Under the pieces are notes generated by a model. The model was not told where the DNA came from. It saw only the letters and a program-made list of their open reading frames with translations, and searched no databases. From Clostridiales bacterium (GTDB lineage Bacteria; Bacillota; Clostridia; Lachnospirales; Lachnospiraceae), in contig JAGZJZ010000029.1 of the NCBI GenBank assembly GCA_018365455.1, positions 1 to 64,000 of the forward strand: a DNA stretch of 64,000 nucleotides, read 5' to 3'. Numbering within the stretch: the first letter of the stretch is position 1; every line of letters begins with the position of its first letter. Made by a program: the position numbers and the translations under genes. Of the stretch, positions 34,820 to 44,165 are shown piece by piece.

Positions 34820-35178
34820 GCATTCCTCCTAGAAAATAATAAAAAATAAAAACCTGTCGTAGTATAAAATATGTATAGATCATTACTTCTATTCAGATAA
34901 TAAGAAAGAGAAGGATTTGTAAAATATGACCAAAATTAGTTTGGGAAAATTGTAAAATAAGACGAAATGAATATTTTACTTGTAAGAAAGGACACAAGTC
35001 CTATCTAAAAAAACGATAAGGGACTATGATCTATTTATCAAGAGACAGCAATATGTACGATAGCTTAGCTAAAACAGGATAGACAAAGAGATTGGAAGAA
35101 AGGGCAGTGCAGCAGGCAGGAGCGTGTTTGACATATATCATCAATCATTCTCCGGCAAAGGCATGTAAAGGTAAAAAA
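34820..35178. other. Divergent intergenic region with related direct repeats
   Basis: The 359-bp gap separates the epimerase from the nucleoside operon. It is AT-rich and has no coding frame of note. It contains three related copies of a TTGTAA-type motif, listed separately, and a -10-like TATGAT (35025-35030) without a clear -35. Confidence 0.5.
34917..34998. promoter_or_regulatory. Three degenerate direct repeats upstream of the nucleoside operon
   Basis: Copies begin at 34917 (TTGTAAAATATGACCAAAA), 34950 (TTGTAAAATAAGACGAAAT, 16 of 19 identical) and 34980 (TTGTAAGAAAGGACACAAG, 13 of 19). Spacings are 33 and 30 bp, close to three helical turns. They could bind a regulator of the downstream operon, for example the Crp/Fnr protein encoded in it, but this is a guess. 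Confidence 0.4.
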
Positions 35179-36351
35179 ATGAAAGCAAAAAGAGTGTTTT
35201 TAATTGTATTAGACAGTTTCGGAATCGGTGAACTGCCGGATGCAGGCAAATTCCATGATACCGGGAGCAATACACTTGGAACCATACGAAAATCCAAAGA
35301 GTATTTTACTCCCAACCTGGAAAAACTGGGGTTGTTTCATATCGAAGGGGTAGAAAAAGGAAAAACAGAGGTAACACCCATTGGTTCATATGCCAGGATG
35401 ACAGAAGCATCTATGGGAAAAGATACTACCATAGGGCATTGGGAAATTGCCGGTGTTATTTCCCCCGAGCCGCTTCCGGTTTATCCTGATGGATTTCCGG
35501 AAGAGATTATTAAAAAGTTTGAGGAAGAAACAGGCAGAAAAGTTATCTGCAACCGACCGTATTCCGGTACCGATGTTATCCGGGACTATGGAAAAGAACA
35601 TATGGAAACAGGAGCGTTGATCGTCTATACATCTGCTGACAGTGTGTTTCAAATTGCCGCTCATGAAGGTGTGGTACCATTAAAGGAACTGTATCATGAC
35701 TGTGAGATTGCAAGAAAACTGCTTTGTAATCAGCATGGAGTGGGCAGAGTAATTGCAAGGCCATTTGAAGGAACAGATCCGGATTTCAGACGGACAACAA
35801 ACCGCCATGACTTTTCCCTGGTTCCGCCTAAAACGACAATGCTGGATGTTCTGGAAGAAAAGGGATTTGACACACTGGGTGTAGGGAAAATCTATGATAT
35901 CTTTGCGGGACGGGGCATACAGGATACCACAAGCATTGTGAGTAATACAGACGGAATGGAGAAAACCATTGCACTCCAGGACCGTGATTTTCATGGAATT
36001 TGTTTCGTGAATCTGGTGGATTTCGACATGCTGTATGGACATAGAAATGATATTGACGGCTATGCAAAGGCAGCCACAGATTTTGACAGGCAGCTTGGTA
36101 CATTTCTGGGCAGAATGAAAGAGGACGATATCCTGTTGATAACTGCAGATCATGGATGTGATCCGGGAACGGCAAGCACCGACCACTCGAGAGAATATAC
36201 GCCAATGCTGATTTACGGCAAGGGTGTGAAAGAAAATGTCTCTCTGGGAACAAGAAAAACTTTCGCAGATATTGCAGCCACCGTATTGGATTTGTTTGGA
36301 ATTGACAACCAGGTGGATGGAGAAAGTTTTCTTAAGGAAGTGTGGAAGTAA
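35179..36351 (+). CDS. deoB: Phosphopentomutase
   Basis: The ~390-residue enzyme interconverts ribose-1-phosphate and ribose-5-phosphate, and the deoxy forms. It has the alkaline phosphatase fold with metal ligands in VLDSFGIGELPDAG, the catalytic threonine in MGKDTTIGHWE, and the C-terminal ADHGCDPG and DHSREYTPML blocks. The start at 35179 is preceded by AAAGG; an upstream frame from 35092 lacks a ribosome site and homology. It opens the nucleoside salvage operon that runs to 43932, giving the link from nucleoside phosphorolysis to pentose phosphates. Confidence 0.95.
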   Translation: MKAKRVFLIVLDSFGIGELPDAGKFHDTGSNTLGTIRKSKEYFTPNLEKLGLFHIEGVEKGKTEVTPIGSYARMTEASMGKDTTIGHWEIAGVISPEPLPVYPDGFPEEIIKKFEEETGRKVICNRPYSGTDVIRDYGKEHMETGALIVYTSADSVFQIAAHEGVVPLKELYHDCEIARKLLCNQHGVGRVIARPFEGTDPDFRRTTNRHDFSLVPPKTTMLDVLEEKGFDTLGVGKIYDIFAGRGIQDTTSIVSNTDGMEKTIALQDRDFHGICFVNLVDFDMLYGHRNDIDGYAKAATDFDRQLGTFLGRMKEDDILLITADHGCDPGTASTDHSREYTPMLIYGKGVKENVSLGTRKTFADIAATVLDLFGIDNQVDGESFLKEVWK

Positions 36352-36386
36352 ACGGTAAGAGCAGAACGTATTAAAGAGAGGATGGT

Positions 36387-36812
36387 ATGAGAAGAATGGA
36401 TGACAGAGAGCTGATTTTAGAGGCATATAAAGCCCAGACGTACTCTTATTCCCCATACTCAGGTTTTCAGGTTGGGGCAGCACTTTTAGGGAAGAGCGGC
36501 AGGGTTTATACCGGATGTAATATTGAAAATGCTTCTTTTTCTCCAACGAACTGTGCGGAGAGGACGGCATTCTTTAAAGCAGTGTCGGTTGGGGAGATGG
36601 AGTTTGAAAAGATTGTTATAGTAGGGAATAAAAAAGGAGCTTCTTCAGAGGAAAGGGATTATTGTGCACCCTGCGGCGTGTGCAGACAGGTGATGGCAGA
36701 GTTTTGTAATCCAACGGAATTTATGGTAATCCTGGCAAAAAGTGAAACGGATTACCGGACCTATCGGCTGGAAGAATTATTTCCGTTTGGTTTTTCAAAA
36801 GAAGATTTATAG
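36387..36812 (+). CDS. cdd: Cytidine deaminase
   Basis: The 141-residue enzyme deaminates cytidine and deoxycytidine to uridine forms. The zinc site is clear: NCAERTA holds the first cysteine and proton-shuttle glutamate, and PCGVCRQVMAEF the two other cysteines. SPYSGFQVGAALL and NIENASFSP form the substrate pocket. It is the compact tetrameric type. It starts 35 bp after deoB, behind GAGAGGATGG, and feeds the uridine phosphorylase at the end of this operon. Confidence 0.95.
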   Translation: MRRMDDRELILEAYKAQTYSYSPYSGFQVGAALLGKSGRVYTGCNIENASFSPTNCAERTAFFKAVSVGEMEFEKIVIVGNKKGASSEERDYCAPCGVCRQVMAEFCNPTEFMVILAKSETDYRTYRLEELFPFGFSKEDL

Positions 36813-36886
36813 GAGCAGGCAAAAACTTATAATTAAACAGGAAAGGAAGCGCCGCAGAGGGGACTGCGGTATGCATGGGTGGGGAT

Positions 36887-38431
36887 ATGGCGGAATTTGT
36901 TATAGAGATGAACCATATCACAAAGGAATTTGGCAGTTTCAAGGCCAATGACGATGTGACATTGCAGCTTAGAAAGGGTGAAATCCACGCGCTGTTAGGA
37001 GAAAACGGGGCAGGAAAATCCACACTGATGAGTGTACTGTTCGGGCTTTACCAGCCGGAAAAAGGGCAGATTAAAATGAATGGTAAAGAGGTAAAGATTA
37101 ATAATCCCAATGATGCAAATGCATTGGGAATCGGAATGGTACACCAGCATTTTAAGCTGGTACATAATTTTACGGTACTGGAAAGTATTATCCTGGGCAG
37201 GGAAACCTTAAAAAACGGATTCCTCAAAATGGATGATGCCAGGAAAAAAGTAATGGAATTAAGTGAACGCTATCACTTCAAAATAGATCCGGATGCGCAG
37301 ATCGCGGATATTACGGTAGGCATGCAGCAGCGTGTGGAAATTCTGAAAATGCTGTATTGCGACAATGAAGTGTTAATCTTTGATGAACCAACTGCGGTTC
37401 TCACGCCTCAGGAAATTGATGAGTTGATGAAGGTGATGAAACAGCTGGTAAAGGAAGGAAAATCCCTGATATTTATTACTCATAAATTAAACGAAATCAA
37501 AGCAGTAGCAGATCGCTGCAGTGTACTGCGCAAGGGAAAATATATCGGTACCATTGATGTAAAGGATACTACAAAAGAAGAAATGTCCGAGATGATGGTA
37601 GGGCGTAAAGTAAACTTAAATGTGGAGAAAAAACTGCAGGATCCGGGAGAAGCGGTACTTGAGGTGAAAAACCTTACCATTAAATCCGCAAATTCCCAGA
37701 AGCATATTGTAAATGATGTTTCCTTTCAGGTGCGGAAAGGCGAAATTGTCTGTATTGCAGGAATCGACGGCAATGGGCAGTCGGAACTGGTCTATGGCAT
37801 AACTGGATTAATGCCCCTGGACGAAGGAAGCGTTTCCTTAAATGGAAAGGATATCACCAAAGAGAGTATCCGGAAGAAATGCCAGGACGGGATGGCGCAT
37901 ATACCGGAAGACCGGCACAAACATGGCCTGGTACTGGACTATGATTTGCAGGAAAATCTGGTGCTTCAGTCCTACTACACACCGAGGTTTCAGAATCATG
38001 GTTTCCTGAAATTCCAGGCTATCCGTGAATATGCGAAAAAGCTGATTACACAATTTGATATCCGGTGCGGACAGGGGGAAGAGTCCATTGTACGGGGAAT
38101 GTCAGGGGGAAACCAGCAGAAAGCAGTCATTGCCAGGGAACTGGACCGGGATCCGGACATTGTGGTAACGGTACAGCCGGTCCGTGGACTGGATGTAGGT
38201 GCCATTGAGTATATACACAAACAGCTGGTAGCACAGCGGGATAAGGGGAAAGCAGTTCTCCTGGTATCTCTGGAATTAGATGAAGTAATGCAGTTAAGTG
38301 ACCGGATACTGGTAATGTACGAGGGGGAAATTGTTGCAGATGTTAAGCCGGAAGAAGTCACTGTGCAGGAATTAGGCCTTTACATGGCGGGAACGAAAAG
38401 GAGCGCAGGTTATGAAAGAAAAGCTAAATAA
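36887..38431 (+). CDS. Nucleoside ABC transporter ATPase, double ABC domain
   Basis: The protein of ~514 residues has two ABC domains, as in RbsA- and NupO-type ATPases. The first has Walker A GENGAGKST, a VGMQQRVEILKML signature region and Walker B LIFDEPTAVL. The second has a degenerate A site, GIDGNGQSE, with signature MSGGNQQKAVIARE and a weakened Walker B VTVQPVRGLD. It energises the two permeases encoded next and overlaps the first by 20 bases. The BMP lipoprotein at 41243 is the matching binding protein. The start is taken at 36887; 36875 in the same frame is possible. Confidence 0.92.
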   Translation: MAEFVIEMNHITKEFGSFKANDDVTLQLRKGEIHALLGENGAGKSTLMSVLFGLYQPEKGQIKMNGKEVKINNPNDANALGIGMVHQHFKLVHNFTVLESIILGRETLKNGFLKMDDARKKVMELSERYHFKIDPDAQIADITVGMQQRVEILKMLYCDNEVLIFDEPTAVLTPQEIDELMKVMKQLVKEGKSLIFITHKLNEIKAVADRCSVLRKGKYIGTIDVKDTTKEEMSEMMVGRKVNLNVEKKLQDPGEAVLEVKNLTIKSANSQKHIVNDVSFQVRKGEIVCIAGIDGNGQSELVYGITGLMPLDEGSVSLNGKDITKESIRKKCQDGMAHIPEDRHKHGLVLDYDLQENLVLQSYYTPRFQNHGFLKFQAIREYAKKLITQFDIRCGQGEESIVRGMSGGNQQKAVIARELDRDPDIVVTVQPVRGLDVGAIEYIHKQLVAQRDKGKAVLLVSLELDEVMQLSDRILVMYEGEIVADVKPEEVTVQELGLYMAGTKRSAGYERKAK

Positions 38432-39512
38432 TAAAAAAGAGCGGAAAGGGCTGCTTAATTTCTCGGCTTCCCTGGTTGCAATTGTTGCCGGACTGGCTGT
38501 AGGGCTGATTATTCTGCTTTTCAGCAATTCGTCGGAGGCGCTGGATGGCTTCTCCATGATTCTAAAAGGTGGATTTACCTCAGGTTCCTATGGAGTAGGA
38601 CAAATGCTGTATATCGCAACGCCCATTATTATGACCGGTCTGTCAGTTGGGTTTGCTTTTAAGACCGGACTGTTTAATATCGGGGCTTCGGGACAGTTTA
38701 CCATGGGTGCTTTTGCAGCGGTATATATTGGCGTGAAATGGACCTGGCTTCCAGGGGGAATACACTGGATCGTGGCAATCCTGGGCGCCGCACTGTTTGG
38801 TGCCTTATGGGGAATGATACCCGGACTTTTAAAAGCGTTTCGGAATGTAAATGAGGTCATCGCATCCATCATGACAAACTACATCGGGATGTATCTGGTG
38901 AACATGCTGGTAGCCGGGACGATTTATGACCAGATTAAAAACCAGTCTCTGCCGGTAGCGGCATCCGCAACTATTCCAAAGGCGGGACTGGACCGTATGT
39001 TTCCCGAGGCGAATATGAACATTGGAATCCTGATTGCGATTCTGCTTGTCATCGTCATTTACATACTAATAAATAAGACAACCTTTGGATATGAGCTAAA
39101 AGCGTGCGGACTGAGCCCACAGGCAAGTAAATATGCAGGAATTAATGAAAAAAGGAACATTGTCCTTTCTATGGCAATTGCAGGTGCCCTTGCAGGAATC
39201 GGTGGAGCACTGATGTATCTGGCAGATGTGGGAAAATGTATCCAGGTGCTGGATGTTATTTCGCCCGAAGGCTTCAGCGGTATTTCCGTTGCGCTGCTTG
39301 GTATTTCCAATCCGATCGGTATCCTTTTTGCAGGTTTGTTTATCGGGCATATCACAGTTGGCGGTGACAATCTTCAGCTGCTGAGCTTTGCGCCGGAAGT
39401 AATTGACATTATTATATCCGTCATTATCTATTTTGGAGCATTTGCGTTACTGTTTAAAAATGTTATTATAAAATTCATAAGCAGGAGAAGAAGGGAGGCT
39501 GAAAAATCATGA
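38412..39512 (+). CDS. Nucleoside ABC transporter permease 1
   Basis: The 366-residue protein has about nine membrane segments and the BPD_transp_2 fold of ribose/nucleoside permeases, with GLFNIGASGQFTMGAFAAV and LKACGLSPQASKYAGI as conserved blocks. It forms a heterodimer with permease 2. The gene overlaps the ATPase by 20 bases and the second permease by four (ATGA), so the three are translated together. Its cargo is nucleosides, inferred from the operon and from the BMP-type binding protein. Confidence 0.92.
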   Translation: MKEKLNNKKERKGLLNFSASLVAIVAGLAVGLIILLFSNSSEALDGFSMILKGGFTSGSYGVGQMLYIATPIIMTGLSVGFAFKTGLFNIGASGQFTMGAFAAVYIGVKWTWLPGGIHWIVAILGAALFGALWGMIPGLLKAFRNVNEVIASIMTNYIGMYLVNMLVAGTIYDQIKNQSLPVAASATIPKAGLDRMFPEANMNIGILIAILLVIVIYILINKTTFGYELKACGLSPQASKYAGINEKRNIVLSMAIAGALAGIGGALMYLADVGKCIQVLDVISPEGFSGISVALLGISNPIGILFAGLFIGHITVGGDNLQLLSFAPEVIDIIISVIIYFGAFALLFKNVIIKFISRRRREAEKS

Positions 39513-40462
39513 ATATTCTTTATTTTGTAGTTCAGCAGACCATGTTTTTTGCCATACCGCTGCTGGTAGTGGCACTGGGCGCCATGTTTGCAGAGCGAAG
39601 CGGTGTCATCAATATCGCAATGGAAGGGATTATGGTTATGGGAGCCTTCGCCGGCATTCTGTTTATCAATACTTTTGAAAATACGTTAAGCGGGCAGTCC
39701 TTTATGATTCTGGCAATCCTGATATCCGGCATTGCAGGCGGTGTGTTCTCTCTGCTACATGCTTTTGCTTCTGTGAATCTGAAAGCAGACCAGACCATAA
39801 GCGGTACCGCACTGAACCTTTTTGCACCGGCGTTTGCAATATTTGTAGCCAGAATGGTACAGGGAAAGCAGCAGATTTCTTTTCTGGATACCTTCCATAT
39901 TAAAAAGATACCGCTTCTGGGTGATATTCCCGTACTTGGAGATATGTTTTTCAAACATACATATCTGACAACATTTTTGGGGATTCTCATATTAATCGCT
40001 GCCGCAATTGTGATTAATAAAACGAAATTCGGACTTCGGCTGCGTGCCTGCGGGGAAAATCCCCAGGCGGCTGATTCGGTAGGTATTAATGTATATAAGA
40101 TCCGCTATGCAGGCGTTATTATTTCCGGTGTCCTGGGAGGAATCGGCGGGCTGGCATTCGTGGTGCCCACCTCTACTAATTTCAGCGCAAGTGTGGCGGG
40201 ATACGGCTTCCTGGCAATTGCAGTGCTGATCTTCGGACAATGGAGAGTGGGGAGAATCTTCGGAGCGGCAGTATTTTTCGGAATCATGAAGACCCTTTCC
40301 AGCACCTATTCCGGAATTCCGGTATTAAAGGATCTTCCGCTGCCGGATGGATTGTATAAAATGATTCCTTATGTGGCGACACTTGTAGTACTGGCGTTCC
40401 TGTCCAAAAATTCTCAGGCTCCAAAGGCAGAGGGAATTCCGTATGATAAGGGAAGCAGGTAA
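39509..40462 (+). CDS. Nucleoside ABC transporter permease 2
   Basis: The 317-residue protein has about eight membrane segments, with the conserved ERSGVINIAMEGIMVMGAF near the N terminus and LRACGENPQAADSVGI in the ATPase-contact loop. This is the usual partner of the RbsC-like permease encoded upstream, with which it overlaps by four bases. The C-terminal tail is short and charged. A gap of 103 bp follows before deoC. Confidence 0.92.
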   Translation: MNILYFVVQQTMFFAIPLLVVALGAMFAERSGVINIAMEGIMVMGAFAGILFINTFENTLSGQSFMILAILISGIAGGVFSLLHAFASVNLKADQTISGTALNLFAPAFAIFVARMVQGKQQISFLDTFHIKKIPLLGDIPVLGDMFFKHTYLTTFLGILILIAAAIVINKTKFGLRLRACGENPQAADSVGINVYKIRYAGVIISGVLGGIGGLAFVVPTSTNFSASVAGYGFLAIAVLIFGQWRVGRIFGAAVFFGIMKTLSSTYSGIPVLKDLPLPDGLYKMIPYVATLVVLAFLSKNSQAPKAEGIPYDKGSR

Positions 40463-40565
40463 AAAATAAGGGAAGCGCAAATACATCCGGCAATTATAAT
40501 TTGATAGTGTATCAGGTAAATATAATAAATAATAGAAGACGCATAAAGCGCCGATGGAGGAAAAA

Positions 40566-41231
40566 ATGAGCGAATTAAATGTATTAAATTATGTAGACCA
40601 CACCCAGTTAAAGGCATTTGCAACCTGGGCAGATATTCAGAAATTATGTGAGGAGGCAGCCACATACCATACGGCGTCTGTATGCATCCCCCCATGCTAT
40701 GTAAAAAGAGTTAAAGAAACATATGGGGACCGGATTAATATCTGCACCGTAATTGGATTTCCACTGGGTTACAGCGTAACGGAGGCAAAAGCAGAAGAAA
40801 TCCGCCAGGCAAAGAAAGATGGTGCCAGTGAATTTGATATGGTTGTGAATATCAGTGATGTAAAAAACGGGGATTTTGATAAGGTGGAAAAAGAAATCGC
40901 GGCATTGAAAAAAGAAGCCGGAGATTTTATTTTAAAGGTTATCATCGAAACCTGTTATCTGGACGAAGCAGAAAAAACAGCATTATGTAAAGCAGTGACA
41001 AATGCCAAAGCAGACTTTATCAAAACCAGTACCGGATTTGGAACAGCTGGGGCAACTCTTGAGGATATCCGCCTGTTTAAACGGGAAATCGGGGAAAAAG
41101 TTAAAATTAAAGCAGCAGGCGGCGTCAGAACCATAGAAGACCTGGAAGCATTTATCAAAGAAGGATGCAGCCGTATCGGAACCAGTTCCGCAGTTGAATT
41201 GTTAAAGGGCAGGTCAGCAAAAGAATATTAG
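40566..41231 (+). CDS. deoC: Deoxyribose-phosphate aldolase
   Basis: The ~221-residue enzyme splits deoxyribose-5-phosphate to glyceraldehyde-3-phosphate and acetaldehyde. The Schiff-base lysine lies in DFIKTSTGF, and the second active lysine in KIKAAGGVRT. NYVDHTQLKAFA and ICTVIGFPLGY are typical start and strand motifs. The start is at 40566; the ATG at 40554 is part of the ribosome site GATGGAGGAAAA. It lies 11 bp before the BMP lipoprotein gene and completes the deoxynucleoside route begun by deoB. Confidence 0.95.
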   Translation: MSELNVLNYVDHTQLKAFATWADIQKLCEEAATYHTASVCIPPCYVKRVKETYGDRINICTVIGFPLGYSVTEAKAEEIRQAKKDGASEFDMVVNISDVKNGDFDKVEKEIAALKKEAGDFILKVIIETCYLDEAEKTALCKAVTNAKADFIKTSTGFGTAGATLEDIRLFKREIGEKVKIKAAGGVRTIEDLEAFIKEGCSRIGTSSAVELLKGRSAKEY

Positions 41232-41242
41232 GAGAATGTGAT

Positions 41243-42337
41243 ATGAAGAAAAAATGTATTGCATTTCTGATAGCAGCGGCCATGGTGTTCACTATGGCGG
41301 GCTGTCAGAAGGGTGGGGAAGAGGAATCTTCGGAATCGAATAAAAAATATGAAGTGGCATTATCCATGGATGTGGGGTCCATCGATGACCGTTCCTTTAA
41401 CCAGGGTTCCTGGGAGGGGGTTCAGGCATATGCCAAAGAACATAATCTAACCAGTAAATATTATGAACCTACGGAAAAGTCCGATGATGCCTATACGAAA
41501 TCCCTGGAACTTGCAGTTAAAGGCGGAGCCAAAATTGTAGTATGTCCCGGTTATCTCTATGAAGTTCCGGTTTACAACATGCAGAAAAAATATCCGGATG
41601 TTAAATTTGTGATTCTGGACGGATCTCCCCATGACGGAAATGGGAACAGCGAGATTCTGGACAATACTCATTCCATATTTTATGCAGAAGAACAGGCGGG
41701 GTTCCTTGCCGGATATGCAGCAGTGATGGATGGTAACCGGAAGCTGGGGTTTATGGGGGGAATTGCAGTACCCGCAGTAATCCGTTTTGGTTATGGTTTT
41801 ATACAGGGAGCAGATTATGCAGGAAAGCAATTAGGGCTTTCTAAGGGTGATCTGGAGATGAAATATACATATGTTGGTAACTTCGACGCGACGCCGGACA
41901 ATATGTCGAAAGCAGCGGCGTGGTATAATGAAGGTACAGATACTATATTTGCCTGCGGCGGCGGAGTAGGAAATTCCGTGATGAAGGCAGCAATGTTCGT
42001 AGATAAGACCGTAATCGGGGTAGACGTTGACCAGTCCGGTGAATCCGATACCGTAATTACTTCAGCAGTGAAGAATTTGCAGAAGTCCGTATATGATGTA
42101 CTGGACAGTTTTTATCAAGGAAAGTTTGAAGGCGGAGTATCAGTTGTATTGGGCTCAGAGTCAGGAAATGTGCTGCTGCCTATGAAGAATTCAAAGTTTA
42201 AGACTTTTTCACAGGCAGACTATGATGAAATTTACCAAATGATCGTGGATGGAAAGATACAGATTCATAAGGATGACGTGGCACAGGATGCAAAAGGTGT
42301 GCCCACTGAGATTGTGGTAACGGAATTGATTAAGTAA
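41243..42337 (+). CDS. BMP-family nucleoside-binding lipoprotein
   Basis: The 364-residue protein has a lipoprotein signal with MAGC at about 18-21 and the BMP (Med/PnrA-like) fold. Characteristic blocks are SIDDRSFNQGSWEGV, FVILDGSP, and AEEQAGFLAGYAAVM, the last lining the nucleoside pocket. It captures purine or pyrimidine nucleosides outside the cell for the ABC transporter at 36887-40462. It follows deoC by 11 bp and is separated from its own permeases by that gene, an unusual but clearly co-transcribed order. Confidence 0.93.
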   Translation: MKKKCIAFLIAAAMVFTMAGCQKGGEEESSESNKKYEVALSMDVGSIDDRSFNQGSWEGVQAYAKEHNLTSKYYEPTEKSDDAYTKSLELAVKGGAKIVVCPGYLYEVPVYNMQKKYPDVKFVILDGSPHDGNGNSEILDNTHSIFYAEEQAGFLAGYAAVMDGNRKLGFMGGIAVPAVIRFGYGFIQGADYAGKQLGLSKGDLEMKYTYVGNFDATPDNMSKAAAWYNEGTDTIFACGGGVGNSVMKAAMFVDKTVIGVDVDQSGESDTVITSAVKNLQKSVYDVLDSFYQGKFEGGVSVVLGSESGNVLLPMKNSKFKTFSQADYDEIYQMIVDGKIQIHKDDVAQDAKGVPTEIVVTELIK

Positions 42338-42385
42338 TGGAATTGATGAAGTAACAGGATATAAGATTTGGAAAGGAGGATTGCC

Positions 42386-43126
42386 ATGCTGCGACAGGAT
42401 TCTATGGAACAGCTGTTGTCTCTGATTGAAAGTCTGGGGAGACAGGAACGGGAATATCTGGAGGATTATCTGGCAGAGGCACCGCTCTGGCTGATGCAGT
42501 CATTTCAGATACAGAAACTGCCCAGGGGAACTATTTTTATTCGTGAGGAAGAAGAAGTAAATATGATTTACATTCTGGCTAAGGGAATTGTCCGCGCTGT
42601 TGATCACAGAGTTTTGGGAATTGCCTACGATTATATGCGGTTTGAGCCCATTAAAGTCTTTGGCACCATGGAGATCCTTCTGGACCGGGAAACATATGAA
42701 ACTACACTCTCCACCGTTACGGAGTGCACCATGCTGGTCATATCCAGACATAAATTTGAAAAATGGTTAAAAAGTGACCGCCATGTTCTGCTGATGGAAA
42801 TAAAAAGTATGGGGAACTATTTATTGGAGCAGGCAAAGAAGGAACGCATTTTCTTATTTTTGCAGGGTGCAGACAGGATGATTCTCCTGTTTATGAGACT
42901 GTACGAACACAATCAGGAGAACGGAATCTGCGAACTTCGGATGACAAGGCAGGAACTGTCAGAAAGTTCAGGGCTTTGCGTCAAGACGGTTAACCGTTCG
43001 GTGAAGGCGATGGAGGAAGAATCATATATTACAAAAAAAGGCTATACACTTGAGATAAATCGGGAACAGTACTTAAAAATGAAAGCATTTATTGCAGATA
43101 AAGTTGCAAATTATGAAAAGAAGTAA
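42386..43126 (+). CDS. Crp/Fnr-family transcriptional regulator
   Basis: The ~246-residue protein has an N-terminal cyclic-nucleotide-type beta-roll (about 30-140) and a C-terminal winged helix with LRMTRQELSESSGLCVKTVNRSVKAMEEE as the recognition part. The beta-roll shows no FNR-like cysteine set. Start at 42386 is behind AAAGGAGGATTG; a TTG six codons upstream is less likely. It sits between the binding protein and uridine phosphorylase, so it probably senses a nucleoside or its product and controls this operon. The effector is unknown. Confidence 0.85.
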   Translation: MLRQDSMEQLLSLIESLGRQEREYLEDYLAEAPLWLMQSFQIQKLPRGTIFIREEEEVNMIYILAKGIVRAVDHRVLGIAYDYMRFEPIKVFGTMEILLDRETYETTLSTVTECTMLVISRHKFEKWLKSDRHVLLMEIKSMGNYLLEQAKKERIFLFLQGADRMILLFMRLYEHNQENGICELRMTRQELSESSGLCVKTVNRSVKAMEEESYITKKGYTLEINREQYLKMKAFIADKVANYEKK

Positions 43127-43158
43127 AATTATGAATTGTTGAAAAGGAGATTGTTATT

Positions 43159-43932
43159 ATGAAATATGCAGAAGAAGGATTACAGTATCATATTGGGGTA
43201 AGAAGCGGCGATGTAGGAAAATATGTGATTTTACCGGGAGACCCCAAGAGATGTGAAAAAATAGCAAAGCATTTTGACAATGCAAAACTAGTGGCTGACA
43301 GCAGAGAATTTGTTACTTATACAGGATACCTGGATGGGGTGAAGGTAAGTGTCACATCAACGGGAATTGGCGGTCCGTCCGCATCAATTGCCATGGAAGA
43401 GCTGGTTAAAGCCGGTGCAGATACCTTTATTCGTGTGGGGACCTGCGGAGGCATGGATCTGGATGTTCAGAGCGGCGATGTTGTCATTGCAACCGGGGCA
43501 ATCCGCATGGAAGGAACCAGTAAGGAGTATGCACCAATTGAATATCCGGCAGTAGCTGATATTGAAGTTGCCAATGCTTTGATTAATTCTGCGAAAGAGT
43601 TAAATTACCGCTACCATGCAGGGGTTGTAGAATGCAAGGATTCTTTTTACGGACAGCATGAGCCGGAGAAAATGCCGGTAAACTATGAACTTCAGAATAA
43701 GTGGAATGCCTGGCTCCGACTTGGCTGCAAGGCTTCAGAAATGGAATCAGCAGCACTGTTTATTGTGGGAAGCTATTTAAGAGTCCGGGTGGGATCTGTA
43801 TTTCTTGTTGTGGCTAACCAGGAAAGAGAAAAACAGGGACTAAGCAACGAGGTTGTCCATGATACGGAAATGGCAATTACAAATGCTGTTATGGCTATAC
43901 GAAAACTGATAAAAGAGGATGGCAGTCTGTAG
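43159..43932 (+). CDS. udp: Uridine phosphorylase
   Basis: The 257-residue enzyme of the NP-I family splits uridine with phosphate to uracil and ribose-1-phosphate. The phosphate-binding loop GDPKRCEKIAKHFD and RVGTCGGMDLDV are visible, with VECKDSFYGQHEPE for base binding and ASEMESAALF for ribose. It closes the salvage operon: cytidine is deaminated by Cdd, cleaved here, and the sugar phosphate passed to DeoB and DeoC. A long terminator follows. Confidence 0.94.
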   Translation: MKYAEEGLQYHIGVRSGDVGKYVILPGDPKRCEKIAKHFDNAKLVADSREFVTYTGYLDGVKVSVTSTGIGGPSASIAMEELVKAGADTFIRVGTCGGMDLDVQSGDVVIATGAIRMEGTSKEYAPIEYPAVADIEVANALINSAKELNYRYHAGVVECKDSFYGQHEPEKMPVNYELQNKWNAWLRLGCKASEMESAALFIVGSYLRVRVGSVFLVVANQEREKQGLSNEVVHDTEMAITNAVMAIRKLIKEDGSL

Positions 43933-43952
43933 ATTGAGTAAAATATGGATGT

Positions 43953-44002
43953 AAAAACCCCGGCAGGGCTTTCAAAACCAAGAAAGCTGTGCCGGGGTTT
44001 TT
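43953..44002 (+). terminator. Terminator of the nucleoside operon
   Basis: AAAAACCCCGGCAGGGCTTTC pairs along nearly its whole length with GAAAGCTGTGCCGGGGTTTTT around an eight-base loop. The stem ends in T. This is the strongest terminator of the right half of the window. Confidence 0.95.
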
Positions 44003-44068
44003 ATTTGTCTTGATCAAATTAATGTTTTTTTATTTTGTATGAAATACATGAAAATTTGCACAATAATA

Positions 44069-44097
44069 TTGACACTACAAGTAAATAGGATTAAAAT
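44069..44097 (+). promoter_or_regulatory. Promoter upstream of the DUF4203-like gene
   Basis: TTGACA (44069-44074) and TAAAAT (44092-44097) are 17 bp apart, about 70 bp before the start codon. Both boxes are close to consensus. Confidence 0.7.
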
Positions 44098-44165
44098 TTA
44101 TAATATTTATAATTTTGGAAGCATATGAAGAAACAGCTGAAGAGATGCTGTGAAAGGGGACTTAT

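Noticed and set aside
35680..36570. Minus-strand open frame of ~296 codons opposite deoB and cdd
   Set aside because: Both plus-strand genes are certain, and the antisense translation has scattered Cys/His with no fold signature.
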